From Micrococcus porci (lineage in GTDB: Bacteria; Actinomycetota; Actinomycetes; Actinomycetales; Micrococcaceae): a DNA stretch of 64,000 nt. The stretch is from assembly GCF_020097155.1 (NCBI RefSeq), contig NZ_CP083691.1, forward strand, positions 2,480,001 to 2,544,000. Reading direction: 5' to 3'. Under the pieces are notes generated by a model. The model did no database searches, was not told the DNA's origin, and saw nothing but the letters and a program-made list of their open reading frames with translations. A program made the translations under genes and the position numbers. Position 1 is the first letter of the stretch, and each line of letters opens with the position of its first letter. Shown in pieces: positions 27,239-35,107 of the stretch.

Positions 27239-27955
27239 ATGGTCACCCGTGCCCCCTCCGTTGAGAACCGCACCGGCCGGCCGCTGAAGTGGCGGATCGA
27301 GCGGATCCGGGACCCCGAGCACCCGCTCTACAAGCCCCGCCTGCGGGGCTGGGTCCACGCCGTCATGGCCCCGCTCGTGCTGGTCGCCGGGATCGTGCTC
27401 ATCGTCCTGGCCCCGGGGGCCACGCTGACGTGGGCGTGCGTGGTCTACGTGGTCACCGGGCTGCTGCTCTTCGGCGTCTCCGCCACCTACCACCTGGTCC
27501 AGTGGAACGAGACCGTCTCCCGCGTGCTCAAGCGGCTGGACCACACGAACATCATGCTGGTGATCGCCGGCACCTACACGCCCCTGTCCCTGGCGATGCT
27601 GCCCGCGGACAAGGCGTGGACCCTGGTGACCGCGGTGTGGGTGGGGGCCGCCCTGGGCGTGGCGTTCCGCCTCCTGTGGACGGACGCGCCCCGCTGGCTC
27701 TACACGCCCGTCTACGTGGCGCTCGGCCTGGCCGCCGTCGTCTACCTCGGGGACTTCTTCGCGGCGAGCGTTCCCGCTGCGGTGCTGATCTGTGCCGGCG
27801 GCGCCGCGTACATCGTCGGCGCCGTCTTCTACGCACTCAAGGCGCCGACGATCCACCGCGAATGGTTCGGCTTCCACGAGCTCTTCCACGTGTTCACCGT
27901 GGGCGGCTTCGTGTGCCACTACATCGCCGTGATGATGGCCGTCCTGGCGGCCTGA
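27239..27955 (+). CDS. Hemolysin III / TrhA family membrane protein
   Basis: 238 aa from ATG 27239. Seven-helix PAQR-superfamily protein. It contains the conserved GVSATYHLVQWN, the LDHTNIMLVIAGTYTP block and the C-terminal FHELFHVFTVGGFVCHYIA, whose histidines, with the earlier one, form the putative metal site. Function in bacteria is poorly defined. ATG 27239 is chosen since GAGCAT ends six bases upstream; an in-frame GTG at 27221 would add six residues. Matches Rv1085c, next to the prenyltransferase as in mycobacteria. Confidence 0.88.
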   Translation: MVTRAPSVENRTGRPLKWRIERIRDPEHPLYKPRLRGWVHAVMAPLVLVAGIVLIVLAPGATLTWACVVYVVTGLLLFGVSATYHLVQWNETVSRVLKRLDHTNIMLVIAGTYTPLSLAMLPADKAWTLVTAVWVGAALGVAFRLLWTDAPRWLYTPVYVALGLAAVVYLGDFFAASVPAAVLICAGGAAYIVGAVFYALKAPTIHREWFGFHELFHVFTVGGFVCHYIAVMMAVLAA

Positions 27956-27959
27956 GCCG

Positions 27960-27981
27960 GGCCCCGCGCTCCAGCGGGGCC
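27960..27981. terminator. Bidirectional hairpin
   Basis: Arms ggccccgc / gcggggcc with a 6-nt loop between convergent stops at 27955 and 27989. Confidence 0.7.
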
Positions 27982-27988
27982 GTGACCG

Positions 27989-28405
27989 TCAGCGGGGCTC
28001 GCGGCCGGTGTCCGGGGACTCCGGCTCCGGCGTGGGGTCCTGCAGGTAGCCGGGGTACCTCCGACGCAGGCGCTCGATGCGGTCGTGGGCGTCGCCGTCA
28101 AGCCGCTCTCCGCCCTCCCGGACCTCCTCCGGCAGGTGCTGTTGGTGCCGGTCCACGAGCATGGCCTCGGCCTCCGGGGAGCGCTGCTGCACCCGGCGCA
28201 CGGAGCGCACCATCAGTCGGAACACGATGATCGCCATCACCACCATGAGGGCGGTGAACAGGAACCCCTCGATGCCCGGGGAGATGTCCTGCTTGTCCAG
28301 CCCCGGCTTGAGCGTGGGCTCGGGCACGGCGGGCATCGGCGCGCTCGGCGAGACGGAGGCCGCCAGGGACACGGCGGACAGGGCGAGGGGGGCCAGGGAC
28401 ATCAC
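27989..28405 (-). CDS. Small membrane protein downstream of mca (Rv1083-like)
   Basis: 138 aa from GTG 28405 (ATG 28402 is the next codon). A hydrophobic, Ala/Pro-rich start that may be a signal sequence is followed by a membrane helix (GFLFTALMVVMAIIVFRLMV). A basic/acidic cytosolic tail with RVQQRSPEAEAMLVDR and a Glu/Pro-rich end completes it. Position beside mca matches the small conserved protein Rv1083. Function unknown. TAGAGT ends eight bases before the GTG, suggesting an independent leaderless message rather than read-through from mca. Confidence 0.7.
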   Translation of the reverse strand: MMSLAPLALSAVSLAASVSPSAPMPAVPEPTLKPGLDKQDISPGIEGFLFTALMVVMAIIVFRLMVRSVRRVQQRSPEAEAMLVDRHQQHLPEEVREGGERLDGDAHDRIERLRRRYPGYLQDPTPEPESPDTGREPR

Positions 28406-28455
28406 GACGCCCCACTCTACCGGGCGGGACCGCGCGGGGGCCCGCCCGCCGAGGG

Positions 28456-29442
28456 TCAGCGCACGCCGGCGAAGAGGTCCGTCTCCGGCGGCACGGTCCG
28501 CACACGGGACTCGATGAGGGCGTAGTCCTCCCACGGCCACGTGGAGCGCTGCAGCTCGTTCGGCGCGGCGAAGAACATCCCCTCCGGGTCCACCTGGGTG
28601 GCGTGGGCGCGGAGGGCGGCGTCGCGCTCGTCCAGGAAGTCCTGCACGGGGATCTGGGTGGTGACCTCGTGCACCGGCGGCACGAACGGGGGCAGGTGCT
28701 CCGGGTCCGGAACCTCCTCCCCCTCCTCGCGGCGACGCAGCACCTCCCGCATGGCCTCCATGCGGGCGTGCATCTCCAGGCGGTCGGTGAACGGGGACTC
28801 CTCGCCCGCCGCCAGGAACCCCTCGTGCAGCGCCTGGTACTTGGCCGGGTGGAACGCGCGGTCATAGTAGAGCTTGAGGGGCTCCCAGGCGGGGCCGGTG
28901 CCGGGGTAGGCGTCGGCGTCGCCGGCCCGCTCCCACGCCACGCGCGTGACCTCGTGGGCGCGGATGTGGTCCGGGTGCGGGTAGCCGCCGGCCTCGTCGT
29001 AGGACAGGATCACGTGCGGGCGGAAGCGACGCACCACCGCGACGAGCGGGGCCGCCGCCGTCTCCAGCGGCACCTCCGCGAAGCAATGATCCGGCAGCGC
29101 CGGCAGGGGGTCGCCCTCCGGCAGGCCCGAGTCCAGGAAGCCGAGCCAGCGGTGACGGACGCCCAGGGCACGGGCCGCCGCGGCCATCTCCGCGTGGCGC
29201 ACCCCGGCGATGTCCCGCTCGGCGCGCACCGGATGCGCGTAGGAGGGGTTCAGCACGGAGCCCGCCTCGCCGCCCGTGCAGGTCACCACGAGCACCTCGG
29301 CGCCGGCCGCCGCGTAGGCGGCCATCGTGGCTGCGCCCTTGGAGGACTCGTCGTCCGGGTGCGCGTGCACCGCCAGCAGGCGCAGCCCCGTGGAGTCGGG
29401 CACCGACGCAGTGGTGGGGGCGGGGATGGACGGCTCGGACAC
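28456..29442 (-). CDS. mca: Mycothiol S-conjugate amidase
   Basis: 328 aa. Zinc amidase that cleaves mycothiol adducts of toxins into a mercapturic acid and GlcN-inositol. The zinc site is in LAVHAHPDDESSKGAATM and GGYPHPDHIRAHE. The C-terminal block TTQIPVQDFLDERDAALRAHATQVDPEG is characteristic of Mca rather than MshB. It shows that the organism makes mycothiol. The GTG at 29442 has gaagga upstream. Neighbours (DUF4307, greA) match Rv1080c-Rv1083. Confidence 0.93.
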   Translation of the reverse strand: MSEPSIPAPTTASVPDSTGLRLLAVHAHPDDESSKGAATMAAYAAAGAEVLVVTCTGGEAGSVLNPSYAHPVRAERDIAGVRHAEMAAAARALGVRHRWLGFLDSGLPEGDPLPALPDHCFAEVPLETAAAPLVAVVRRFRPHVILSYDEAGGYPHPDHIRAHEVTRVAWERAGDADAYPGTGPAWEPLKLYYDRAFHPAKYQALHEGFLAAGEESPFTDRLEMHARMEAMREVLRRREEGEEVPDPEHLPPFVPPVHEVTTQIPVQDFLDERDAALRAHATQVDPEGMFFAAPNELQRSTWPWEDYALIESRVRTVPPETDLFAGVR

Positions 29443-29503
29443 GGGCGCTGTTCCTTCGGTTCGGACGGGCTGCCGGGGACCGGCGGGCGGCGCGCGGGGC
29501 GGC

Positions 29504-29509
29504 TAGGCT
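29504..29509 (+). promoter_or_regulatory. -10 box of the DUF4307 gene (leaderless)
   Basis: TAGGCT, seven bases before ATG 29517. Confidence 0.6.
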
Positions 29510-29516
29510 GGAGGGG

Positions 29517-29954
29517 ATGTCCTCGACCCCCGCCCCTGCCGCGTCCGCGCCGGAGACCACCCTAGCCACCCGCTATGGGGTGGGCCAGCGCCGCGACCGC
29601 CGGCGCCTGTGGACCGTGCTCGGTGCCGTCGCCCTCGTGCTCGCGGTGGCCACCGCGGTGGCCGTGGCCCTCGGGAACTCCGTGGGGAGGGTCGAGGCCG
29701 AGGACGTCGGCTACCGGATCGACGATGCCGCCCACGCCGCCGTGACCTTCCAGGTGACGCTGCCCCGCGGGGTGGAGGCCGCGGCCTGCGACCTGAAGGT
29801 CATGGACGCCCGGTACGCGCCCGTCGGCTTCCACACGGTGCGCGTCAGCGCCGGGCCCGACCATCCCGCCGGGGAGACCGTGACCTACACGGCCGACGTG
29901 CGCACCGTGGGACGCGGGGTCACCGGCGTCGTCGAAGGCTGCCGCCCCGCCTGA
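29517..29954 (+). CDS. DUF4307 family membrane protein
   Basis: 145 aa. A short cytosolic segment with LATRYGVGQRRDRRRLW, one membrane helix (VLGAVALVLAVATAVAVAL) and an external domain with two cysteines (AAACDLKV and EGCRPA) that may form a disulfide. This is the actinobacterial DUF4307 layout (Rv1081c), always near greA and mca. Function unknown. The gagggg before the ATG could be taken for a ribosome-binding site, but it is too close; the TAGGCT spacing favours a leaderless start. Confidence 0.82.
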   Translation: MSSTPAPAASAPETTLATRYGVGQRRDRRRLWTVLGAVALVLAVATAVAVALGNSVGRVEAEDVGYRIDDAAHAAVTFQVTLPRGVEAAACDLKVMDARYAPVGFHTVRVSAGPDHPAGETVTYTADVRTVGRGVTGVVEGCRPA

Positions 29955-29990
29955 CCCGCGGGCCGCTGTCCCGATGACGCCGCCCGATCC

Positions 29991-30019
29991 TTGGGCGGAC
30001 ACGCCCCGCCGGGTACGAT
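29991..30019 (+). promoter_or_regulatory. Promoter of greA
   Basis: -35 TTGGGC (29991-29996), 17 bases, -10 TACGAT (30014-30019). The start near 30026 gives a leader of about 120 nt. Confidence 0.55.
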
Positions 30020-30147
30020 GGACCCGATCTTCCGCCCCGCCGCACCGGGCAGGGCACGCCCCCGCGAGAGGACGTGCGCACCCACGGCGGGGCGCTTCGC
30101 ATTCCCGAGCGGCCCGCGGCCGCCACGACACCGAGAGGAACGGCACC

Positions 30148-30642
30148 ATGGCCACCACCCCGTCCGACGCCCCCTGGCTCACGCAGGAGGCCTTCGACCG
30201 CCTCAGCAAGGAGCTCGCCCACATCTCCGGCCCCGGCCGTCAGGAGATCATCGAGCGCATCGAGGCCGCCCGCGAGGAGGGCGACCTCAAGGAGAACGGC
30301 GGCTACCACGCCGCCCGCGAGGAGCAGTCCAAGAACGAGGGCCGCATCGCCGAGCTGAAGCACCTGCTGGAGACCGCCCGCGTGGGCGAGACCCAGGCCG
30401 CCGACGGCGTCGTCACCCCGGGCACCGTGGTGACCGCCGTCGTCGCCGGCGACGAGATGACCTTCCTGTTCGGCAACCGCGAGATCGCGGCCGACGGCGA
30501 GGACCTCGAGGTCTACTCGGAGCGCTCCCCCATGGGCGAGGCCATCAACGGCGCCAAGCAGGGCGACAAGGTCACCTACACCGCCCCCAACGGCAAGGAC
30601 ATCGCCGTGGAGATCACCGACGTCAAGCCCTACCAGGCCTGA
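30148..30642 (+). CDS. greA: Transcription elongation factor GreA
   Basis: 164 aa. Rescues backtracked RNA polymerase by stimulating transcript cleavage. The N-terminal coiled coil carries the acidic tip in EAAREEGDLKENGGYHAARE, followed by the FKBP-like domain with TVVTAVVAGDEMTFLFGN and SPMGEAINGAKQGDKV. The ATG at 30148 follows gagagga at good distance. The unusually long leader (~120 nt) holds no gene I can support. Confidence 0.97.
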   Translation: MATTPSDAPWLTQEAFDRLSKELAHISGPGRQEIIERIEAAREEGDLKENGGYHAAREEQSKNEGRIAELKHLLETARVGETQAADGVVTPGTVVTAVVAGDEMTFLFGNREIAADGEDLEVYSERSPMGEAINGAKQGDKVTYTAPNGKDIAVEITDVKPYQA

Positions 30643-30674
30643 CCCGCCCGCGGCGCCACCCGCCGCAGGCCGCC

Positions 30675-30710
30675 ACGACGGCCGCGCCCCGGCCGGGGCG
30701 CGGCCGTCGT
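30675..30710 (+). terminator. Hairpin terminator after greA
   Basis: 16-bp arms (acgacggccgcgcccc and complement) around ggcc, followed by TTG. Its end abuts the next gene's -10 box. Confidence 0.8.
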
Positions 30711-30719
30711 TGCGTCCAC

Positions 30720-30725
30720 TACGCT
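30720..30725 (+). promoter_or_regulatory. -10 box of the GPP34 gene (leaderless)
   Basis: TACGCT, six bases before ATG 30732. Confidence 0.5.
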
Positions 30726-30731
30726 GACGCC

Positions 30732-31355
30732 ATGCTCACCTCCGAGAAGCTGCACCTGCTCCTGACCCGGGAGGACGGCCGCTCGCTGTCCCCCTCGCAC
30801 CACGGCGTCGCCCTGGCCGCCGCGGTCCTGGCGGACCTGCGGGATGCCGGGATCGTCTCCCTCGAGGATGCCCCCGTCTCCCGTGCGCGCGTGCTCGTCA
30901 CCGGTGCCGGGAGCACGGACCACCCGGTCCTGGATGCGCTGCTGCCGGAGCTGGACGGCCTGCGCGGCAAGAAGGTCGCCGCCGTGGTGGGCAAGGGCCG
31001 TCCGAAGGCCCGCAAGCCCGTCGTCGCGCACCTCGTGGAGACCGGGGAGCTCGTGGAGCACAAGGCGCTCCTGAACACCCGCCACACGCCCGTCGGCCCC
31101 GGCCGGCCCGCGCTGGTGGCCGGCCTCACCTCCGCGCTCGACGGCGACTCCCCCTCCGACGAGGACCGCCTGCTGCTCGGCGTCCTGCACCAGCTCAACG
31201 TCCTGCGCCGCGTCCTGCCTGAAGCCGGCGCCGAGGGCGAGTCCCGCCGCGAGCAGTCCCGCCGGCTCGAGCGGCTGACCCACGACGACCTGCTGGTGCA
31301 GGCCGTGGGCCGCACCGTCTCCACCGCGGCCGCCGCGGCCGCCGCGGCCGGCTGA
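30732..31355 (+). CDS. GPP34 / GOLPH3 family phosphoprotein
   Basis: 207 aa. Related to eukaryotic GOLPH3/Vps74, a phosphoinositide-binding Golgi protein; the role of bacterial members is unknown. The N-terminal LTSEKLHLLLTREDGRSL and the AAAVLADLRDAGIVSL helix are typical of the family. So are the basic stretch LRGKKVAAVVGKGRPKARK and the LLGVLHQLNVLRRVL helix. The last ten residues are alanines and a glycine encoded by a 9-bp repeat (near 31325-31351), which can vary in length without frameshift. No membrane helix. Confidence 0.82.
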   Translation: MLTSEKLHLLLTREDGRSLSPSHHGVALAAAVLADLRDAGIVSLEDAPVSRARVLVTGAGSTDHPVLDALLPELDGLRGKKVAAVVGKGRPKARKPVVAHLVETGELVEHKALLNTRHTPVGPGRPALVAGLTSALDGDSPSDEDRLLLGVLHQLNVLRRVLPEAGAEGESRREQSRRLERLTHDDLLVQAVGRTVSTAAAAAAAAG

Positions 31356-31390
31356 GCACGGCCGGCCGCGCGGACACCCCCGCACGGATG

Positions 31391-31420
31391 ACGGGCCCCG
31401 GGCAGACGCCCGGGGCCCGT
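31391..31420. terminator. Bidirectional hairpin terminator
   Basis: Arms acgggccccggg / cccggggcccgt between convergent stops at 31355 and 31439. Confidence 0.8.
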
Positions 31421-31438
31421 GCGGTGTCCGGCGCCGGC

Positions 31439-32743
31439 TCAGGTGAGGCGCAGCGGGCTGTACCCGGACTCGCGCAGCGCGGTGAGCACCGCCTCGCAGT
31501 GGTCCCAGCCCTTGGTCTCCATGTCCAGGGTGATGTGCACGGAGCCCATGGACAGCTCCGGGCCCACCCGCGTGTGGTCCACCCGCACGACGTTCGCCTC
31601 CGTCTCCGCGATCACGCGGGAGATGGTCGCCAGCTCGCCGGGGCGGTCCCGCAACGGGATCCGCACGGTCATGTACCGCCCCGCCGCCGACAGGCCGGAC
31701 TGGATGGACTTGAGCATGAGCATCGGGTCGATGTTCCCGCCGGAGAGCACCACGGCGGTGGTCCCCAGGTCGAAGCCCAGGTCCCGCGCGCGCCCGGACA
31801 GCAGGGCGGCCACGCCGACGGCCCCGGCCGGCTCCACCACGAGCTTGGAGCGCTCCACGAGGTGGACCATCGCGCCGGCGATCTCGTCGTCCGTGACGGT
31901 GACGACGGCGTCCACCAGGCCGGAGACGATGTCGAACGGCAAGGCGCCGGGACGGCCCACGGCGATGCCGTCGGCGATGGTGGAGACGGACTCCAGCACC
32001 TGCACCCGGCCCTCCCGCAGGGACACCGGGTACGCGGCGGCCGTGGCGGCCTGCACGCCCACCACACGGACCGTCCGGCCCTCCCGCCGGGCCCGCTCCT
32101 TCACCGCGATGGCCAGGCCCGCGATCAGCCCTCCGCCGCCGATCCCCACGAGGACGGTGTCCACCCGGGGCAGGTCGTCCATGATCTCGAGGCCCACGGT
32201 GCCCTGCCCGGCGACGATCGCCGGGTCGTCGAACGGCGGGATGAAGACGGCGCCGGTCGCCGCGGCGTAGCGCTGCGCCTCGGCGAGCGCCTCGTCCACG
32301 GTGGACCCGTACAGCTGGACCTCGGCGCCGTGGTCCTGGGTTGCCTGCAGCTTGGGCAGGGCCACCCCGCGGGGCATGACGATCCGCGCGTGGATCCCCA
32401 GTTTGGCCGCCGCGAGGGCGACGCCCTGGGCGTGGTTGCCCGCCGAGGCCGCGACGACGCCGGCCGCCCGCTCCTCCGCGCTGAGCCGGGCCATGCGGAC
32501 GTAGGCGCCGCGCACCTTGAAGGAGCCGGCGCGCTGGAGGTTCTCGCACTTGAGGTGGACGGGCGTGCCGAGCTGGTCCGTGAGGGCGCGGGAGAGCATC
32601 ACCGGGGTGTGCTCGGCGACGTCCTCGAGGACGCCGCGGGCGGCCTCCACGTCCTCCAGGCGCACGGGCAGCCGGTCGCCGGTGGGCTCCTGCGCGTCGG
32701 CCGGGCGCAACCACGGGGCGGGGGCGGCGCCGCCCGCGGTCAC
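31439..32743 (-). CDS. ilvA: Threonine ammonia-lyase (threonine deaminase)
   Basis: 434 aa. PLP enzyme making 2-oxobutyrate from threonine, the first step to isoleucine. The catalytic lysine is in RAGSFKVRGAYVR, with SAGNHAQGVALAAAKLG, the phosphate-binding GIGGGGLIAGLA and LSGGNIDP. The ~70-residue C-terminus (TVRIPLRDRPGELATISRVI...) is a single ACT domain, as in shorter regulated or catabolic types rather than the two-ACT E. coli IlvA (514 aa). The GTG at 32743 overlaps the stop of the upstream gene as GTGA, so it is translationally coupled; ggag lies just upstream. Confidence 0.92.
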   Translation of the reverse strand: MTAGGAAPAPWLRPADAQEPTGDRLPVRLEDVEAARGVLEDVAEHTPVMLSRALTDQLGTPVHLKCENLQRAGSFKVRGAYVRMARLSAEERAAGVVAASAGNHAQGVALAAAKLGIHARIVMPRGVALPKLQATQDHGAEVQLYGSTVDEALAEAQRYAAATGAVFIPPFDDPAIVAGQGTVGLEIMDDLPRVDTVLVGIGGGGLIAGLAIAVKERARREGRTVRVVGVQAATAAAYPVSLREGRVQVLESVSTIADGIAVGRPGALPFDIVSGLVDAVVTVTDDEIAGAMVHLVERSKLVVEPAGAVGVAALLSGRARDLGFDLGTTAVVLSGGNIDPMLMLKSIQSGLSAAGRYMTVRIPLRDRPGELATISRVIAETEANVVRVDHTRVGPELSMGSVHITLDMETKGWDHCEAVLTALRESGYSPLRLT

Positions 32744-33987
32744 GGCTTGAGCTCCGTGCGGGTGGAGCCGGTGCGTCCGTCCTCCACATCCCCGTCCGGG
32801 CCTGAGTCGTCGTCGAAGGAGGTCGGGTCGAGCTTCGGATCCAGCTTGGCGTCGCGACGGGCCGCGGCGATCACCTCGTCCGAGGGGCGGAAGACCTTCT
32901 CCCCCGGGAGGATCTCCTCCCCGGGGCCCTTGGCGCGCAGGGCCTGGACGAACGCGTTGGCGAAGGCCAGCAGCGGGACGGCGAACACGGCGCCGACGAG
33001 GCCCAGGGCGACGCCGCCCGCGGCGACGCCGAGGAACACGGCCAGCGGGTGCAGGGACACCGCCCGGCCCATGATCAGCGGCTGCAGCAGGTTGGACTCG
33101 ATCTGCTGCACCAGGATCACGACGCCGAGCATCAGCAGGGCGTTGACGAGCCCGTTGGCGGTGAGGGCCAGGACGCACGCGAGCGCGCCCGAGGCGATCG
33201 CGCCGATGGTGGGCACGAAGGAGAAGAGGAAGACGATCACCGCGACCGGCAGGGCCAGCGGCACGCCCAGGAGCCACGCGCCGAGGCCGATGCCCACGGC
33301 GTCGATGAACGCGACCACGATCTGCACGCGCACGAACGAGCCGAGGGCGTTCCAGCCGGTGCGCCCGGCGACGTCCACCCGGCTGCGGCTGGTGTGCGGC
33401 ACGAACGCCAGCAGGAAGCGCCAGATCCGCTCGCCGTCGAAGAGGAAGAAGATCAGGGTGAACAGGGCGATGAACAGGCCGGTGAGCACGTTCGCGGCGG
33501 TGGACCCGAACGCCAGGGCGCCGTCGACGAGCACCCCGGAGTTGTCCTTCACCGTGCTCCAGACGTTGTCCAGCGCGGCGGCGTCGAAGCTCACGGGCAC
33601 GCCCATGCCCTGCACCCAGGTCACCAGGTGCTCCACGGACGCGCCCAGCTGGTCGGAGAGGTCGGAGAAGCCCTGGACGAGCTCCAGCCCGGCCACCCAG
33701 GCCAGGAGCACGACGGCGGCGAGCAGGAGCACGATGGACAGCACCGCGGCGAGCACCCCGGGGATGCGCGCCCGGCGCAGCGCCCGGTAGATCGGGGCCA
33801 GCAGGACCGCCAGCAGGGCGGCCACCAGCACGGGGATGATCACGAGGCTGGCGAACCCGGCGAAGTGCCAGACGACCCAGAGCATGGCCGCGACGGCGAT
33901 CACCCGCCACGACCAGCCGGCCGCCACGGTCAGCCCGTAGGGGATGTCCTTCTCGAGCTTGGCGTCGGTCGAGAGCGTGGAGCTCAT
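32740..33987 (-). CDS. AI-2E family transporter (permease)
   Basis: 415 aa. About eight hydrophobic segments in the pattern of the AI-2E/TqsA/PerM family. They include VIAVAAMLWVVWHFAGF, the LFIALFTLIFFLFDGERIW block and FSFVPTIGAIASG, then EQ-like QQIESNLLQPLIMGRAVSLHPLAV near the end. An acidic soluble tail follows. The family name is historical; transported substrates are mostly unknown. The ATG at 33987 overlaps the galM stop as ATGA, and its own stop overlaps ilvA. Confidence 0.88.
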   Translation of the reverse strand: MSSTLSTDAKLEKDIPYGLTVAAGWSWRVIAVAAMLWVVWHFAGFASLVIIPVLVAALLAVLLAPIYRALRRARIPGVLAAVLSIVLLLAAVVLLAWVAGLELVQGFSDLSDQLGASVEHLVTWVQGMGVPVSFDAAALDNVWSTVKDNSGVLVDGALAFGSTAANVLTGLFIALFTLIFFLFDGERIWRFLLAFVPHTSRSRVDVAGRTGWNALGSFVRVQIVVAFIDAVGIGLGAWLLGVPLALPVAVIVFLFSFVPTIGAIASGALACVLALTANGLVNALLMLGVVILVQQIESNLLQPLIMGRAVSLHPLAVFLGVAAGGVALGLVGAVFAVPLLAFANAFVQALRAKGPGEEILPGEKVFRPSDEVIAAARRDAKLDPKLDPTSFDDDSGPDGDVEDGRTGSTRTELKP

Positions 33988-34976
33988 GCGGCGTCCTCCT
34001 TGGGTGCGGCCGCGGGCGCGGCGGGGGCGAGGTCGGGGACGAGGCCCCAACGGGCGGTCAGGGTGGCGCCGGGCGCCAGGCGGTGGAGGCCGGTCCCGGA
34101 GTTCAGGGCGTCGGCGGGAGCGGTGAGAGGCTCGACGGCGACGGCGACGTCCCGGCCCGGCAGCCGGTCCGTGACGAACACGTGGGTGACCGTGAACGCG
34201 GGATCGGACCACAGGGTCACGGAGCGTCCGTCCGGAGCCAGGAGCCGGGCACGGTGCAGCCCGTCTGCGTCGGCCTCCAGGCCGGTCAGCCCCACATCGA
34301 GCCCCTGCGCGCCCACCGGGCGGCCGGAGCGGAAGTCCTGCGGGCCGCCGTCCACGGGCAGGGTCTCCACGGGGATCAAGTCCTCGCCCGTGCGGATCCA
34401 CTCCCGGGCCGGCACCTGGAGGGTCAGTTCCGCGCTGGGGACGTCCCCGATCCGCAGGAACGGGTGGGCGCCGAACGCCACCGGCGCCTCGGCGTCGGCG
34501 TGGTTCTCCAGCGACATGGTGACGGTGAGGGCGCCGGCGTCGTCCAGGGCGTAGGCGACGCGGTGGGTGAGGCGGAAGGGCCAGCCGTGCTGCGGGTGGA
34601 TCTCCCCGCGCAGGGTCACGGCGTCCTCGGCCACGGACTCGGCCGTGAAGTGGGTGTTGCGCAGCAGCCCGTGGCTCGCGTGACCGCGGGAGGGCTCCGT
34701 GACGTCCAGCTGCTGGGCCGCGCCGTCCAGCTCCCAGCGCCCGCCGGCCACGCGGTTGGGCCACGGGCTCATCTGGATGCCGTTGCCGGCCGGGGGGACC
34801 ATGTCCGGGCCGTACGGCTCGGTGAGGTCCACCCCGTCCAGGCGGTAGGTGCGCAGCGCCCCGGCGAGGGCCGCGACGACGGCCTCCGCCCCGCCGCGGG
34901 CGATCCGGTACTGGGCGCCGGAGGCCCGGGGCGCGCCGAAGACGGCGTCGGCGTCGGGCGCGGGCGGGACGGTCAT
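33984..34976 (-). CDS. Aldose 1-epimerase family protein
   Basis: 330 aa. Interconverts alpha and beta anomers of aldoses. Key features are NGIQMSPWPNRVAGGRWEL (start of the substrate pocket), the HASHGLLRNTHF histidine, VAFGAHPFLRIGD (second histidine region) and a C-terminal catalytic-type glutamate in VAVAVEPLTAPADALNSG. First gene of a coupled operon with AI-2E and ilvA, whose functions are unrelated on paper. The ATG at 34976 follows gaggag. Confidence 0.87.
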   Translation of the reverse strand: MTVPPAPDADAVFGAPRASGAQYRIARGGAEAVVAALAGALRTYRLDGVDLTEPYGPDMVPPAGNGIQMSPWPNRVAGGRWELDGAAQQLDVTEPSRGHASHGLLRNTHFTAESVAEDAVTLRGEIHPQHGWPFRLTHRVAYALDDAGALTVTMSLENHADAEAPVAFGAHPFLRIGDVPSAELTLQVPAREWIRTGEDLIPVETLPVDGGPQDFRSGRPVGAQGLDVGLTGLEADADGLHRARLLAPDGRSVTLWSDPAFTVTHVFVTDRLPGRDVAVAVEPLTAPADALNSGTGLHRLAPGATLTARWGLVPDLAPAAPAAAPKEDAA

Positions 34977-35053
34977 GGCGGGCTCCTCGGGTGCAGGGCG
35001 GGCGGACGGCTGGGACCAATCTACGCGGGACGGGCGTCCCGGAGGCGGCAGAG

Positions 35054-35090
35054 GACGACGCCCCCGTCCGGTGGGGACGGGGGCGTCGTC
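35054..35090 (-). terminator. Hairpin terminator after the BI-1 gene
   Basis: Arms gacgacgcccccgtcc and complement with a 4-5 nt loop, 18 bases beyond the stop at 35108. Confidence 0.8.
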
Positions 35091-35107
35091 GGCGGGACGG
35101 GGCCGGA

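Noticed and set aside
30026..30147. A small gene or riboswitch in the ~120-nt greA leader
   Set aside because: Short frames exist, but none has a ribosome-binding site or recognisable product, and no convincing multi-stem structure was seen.
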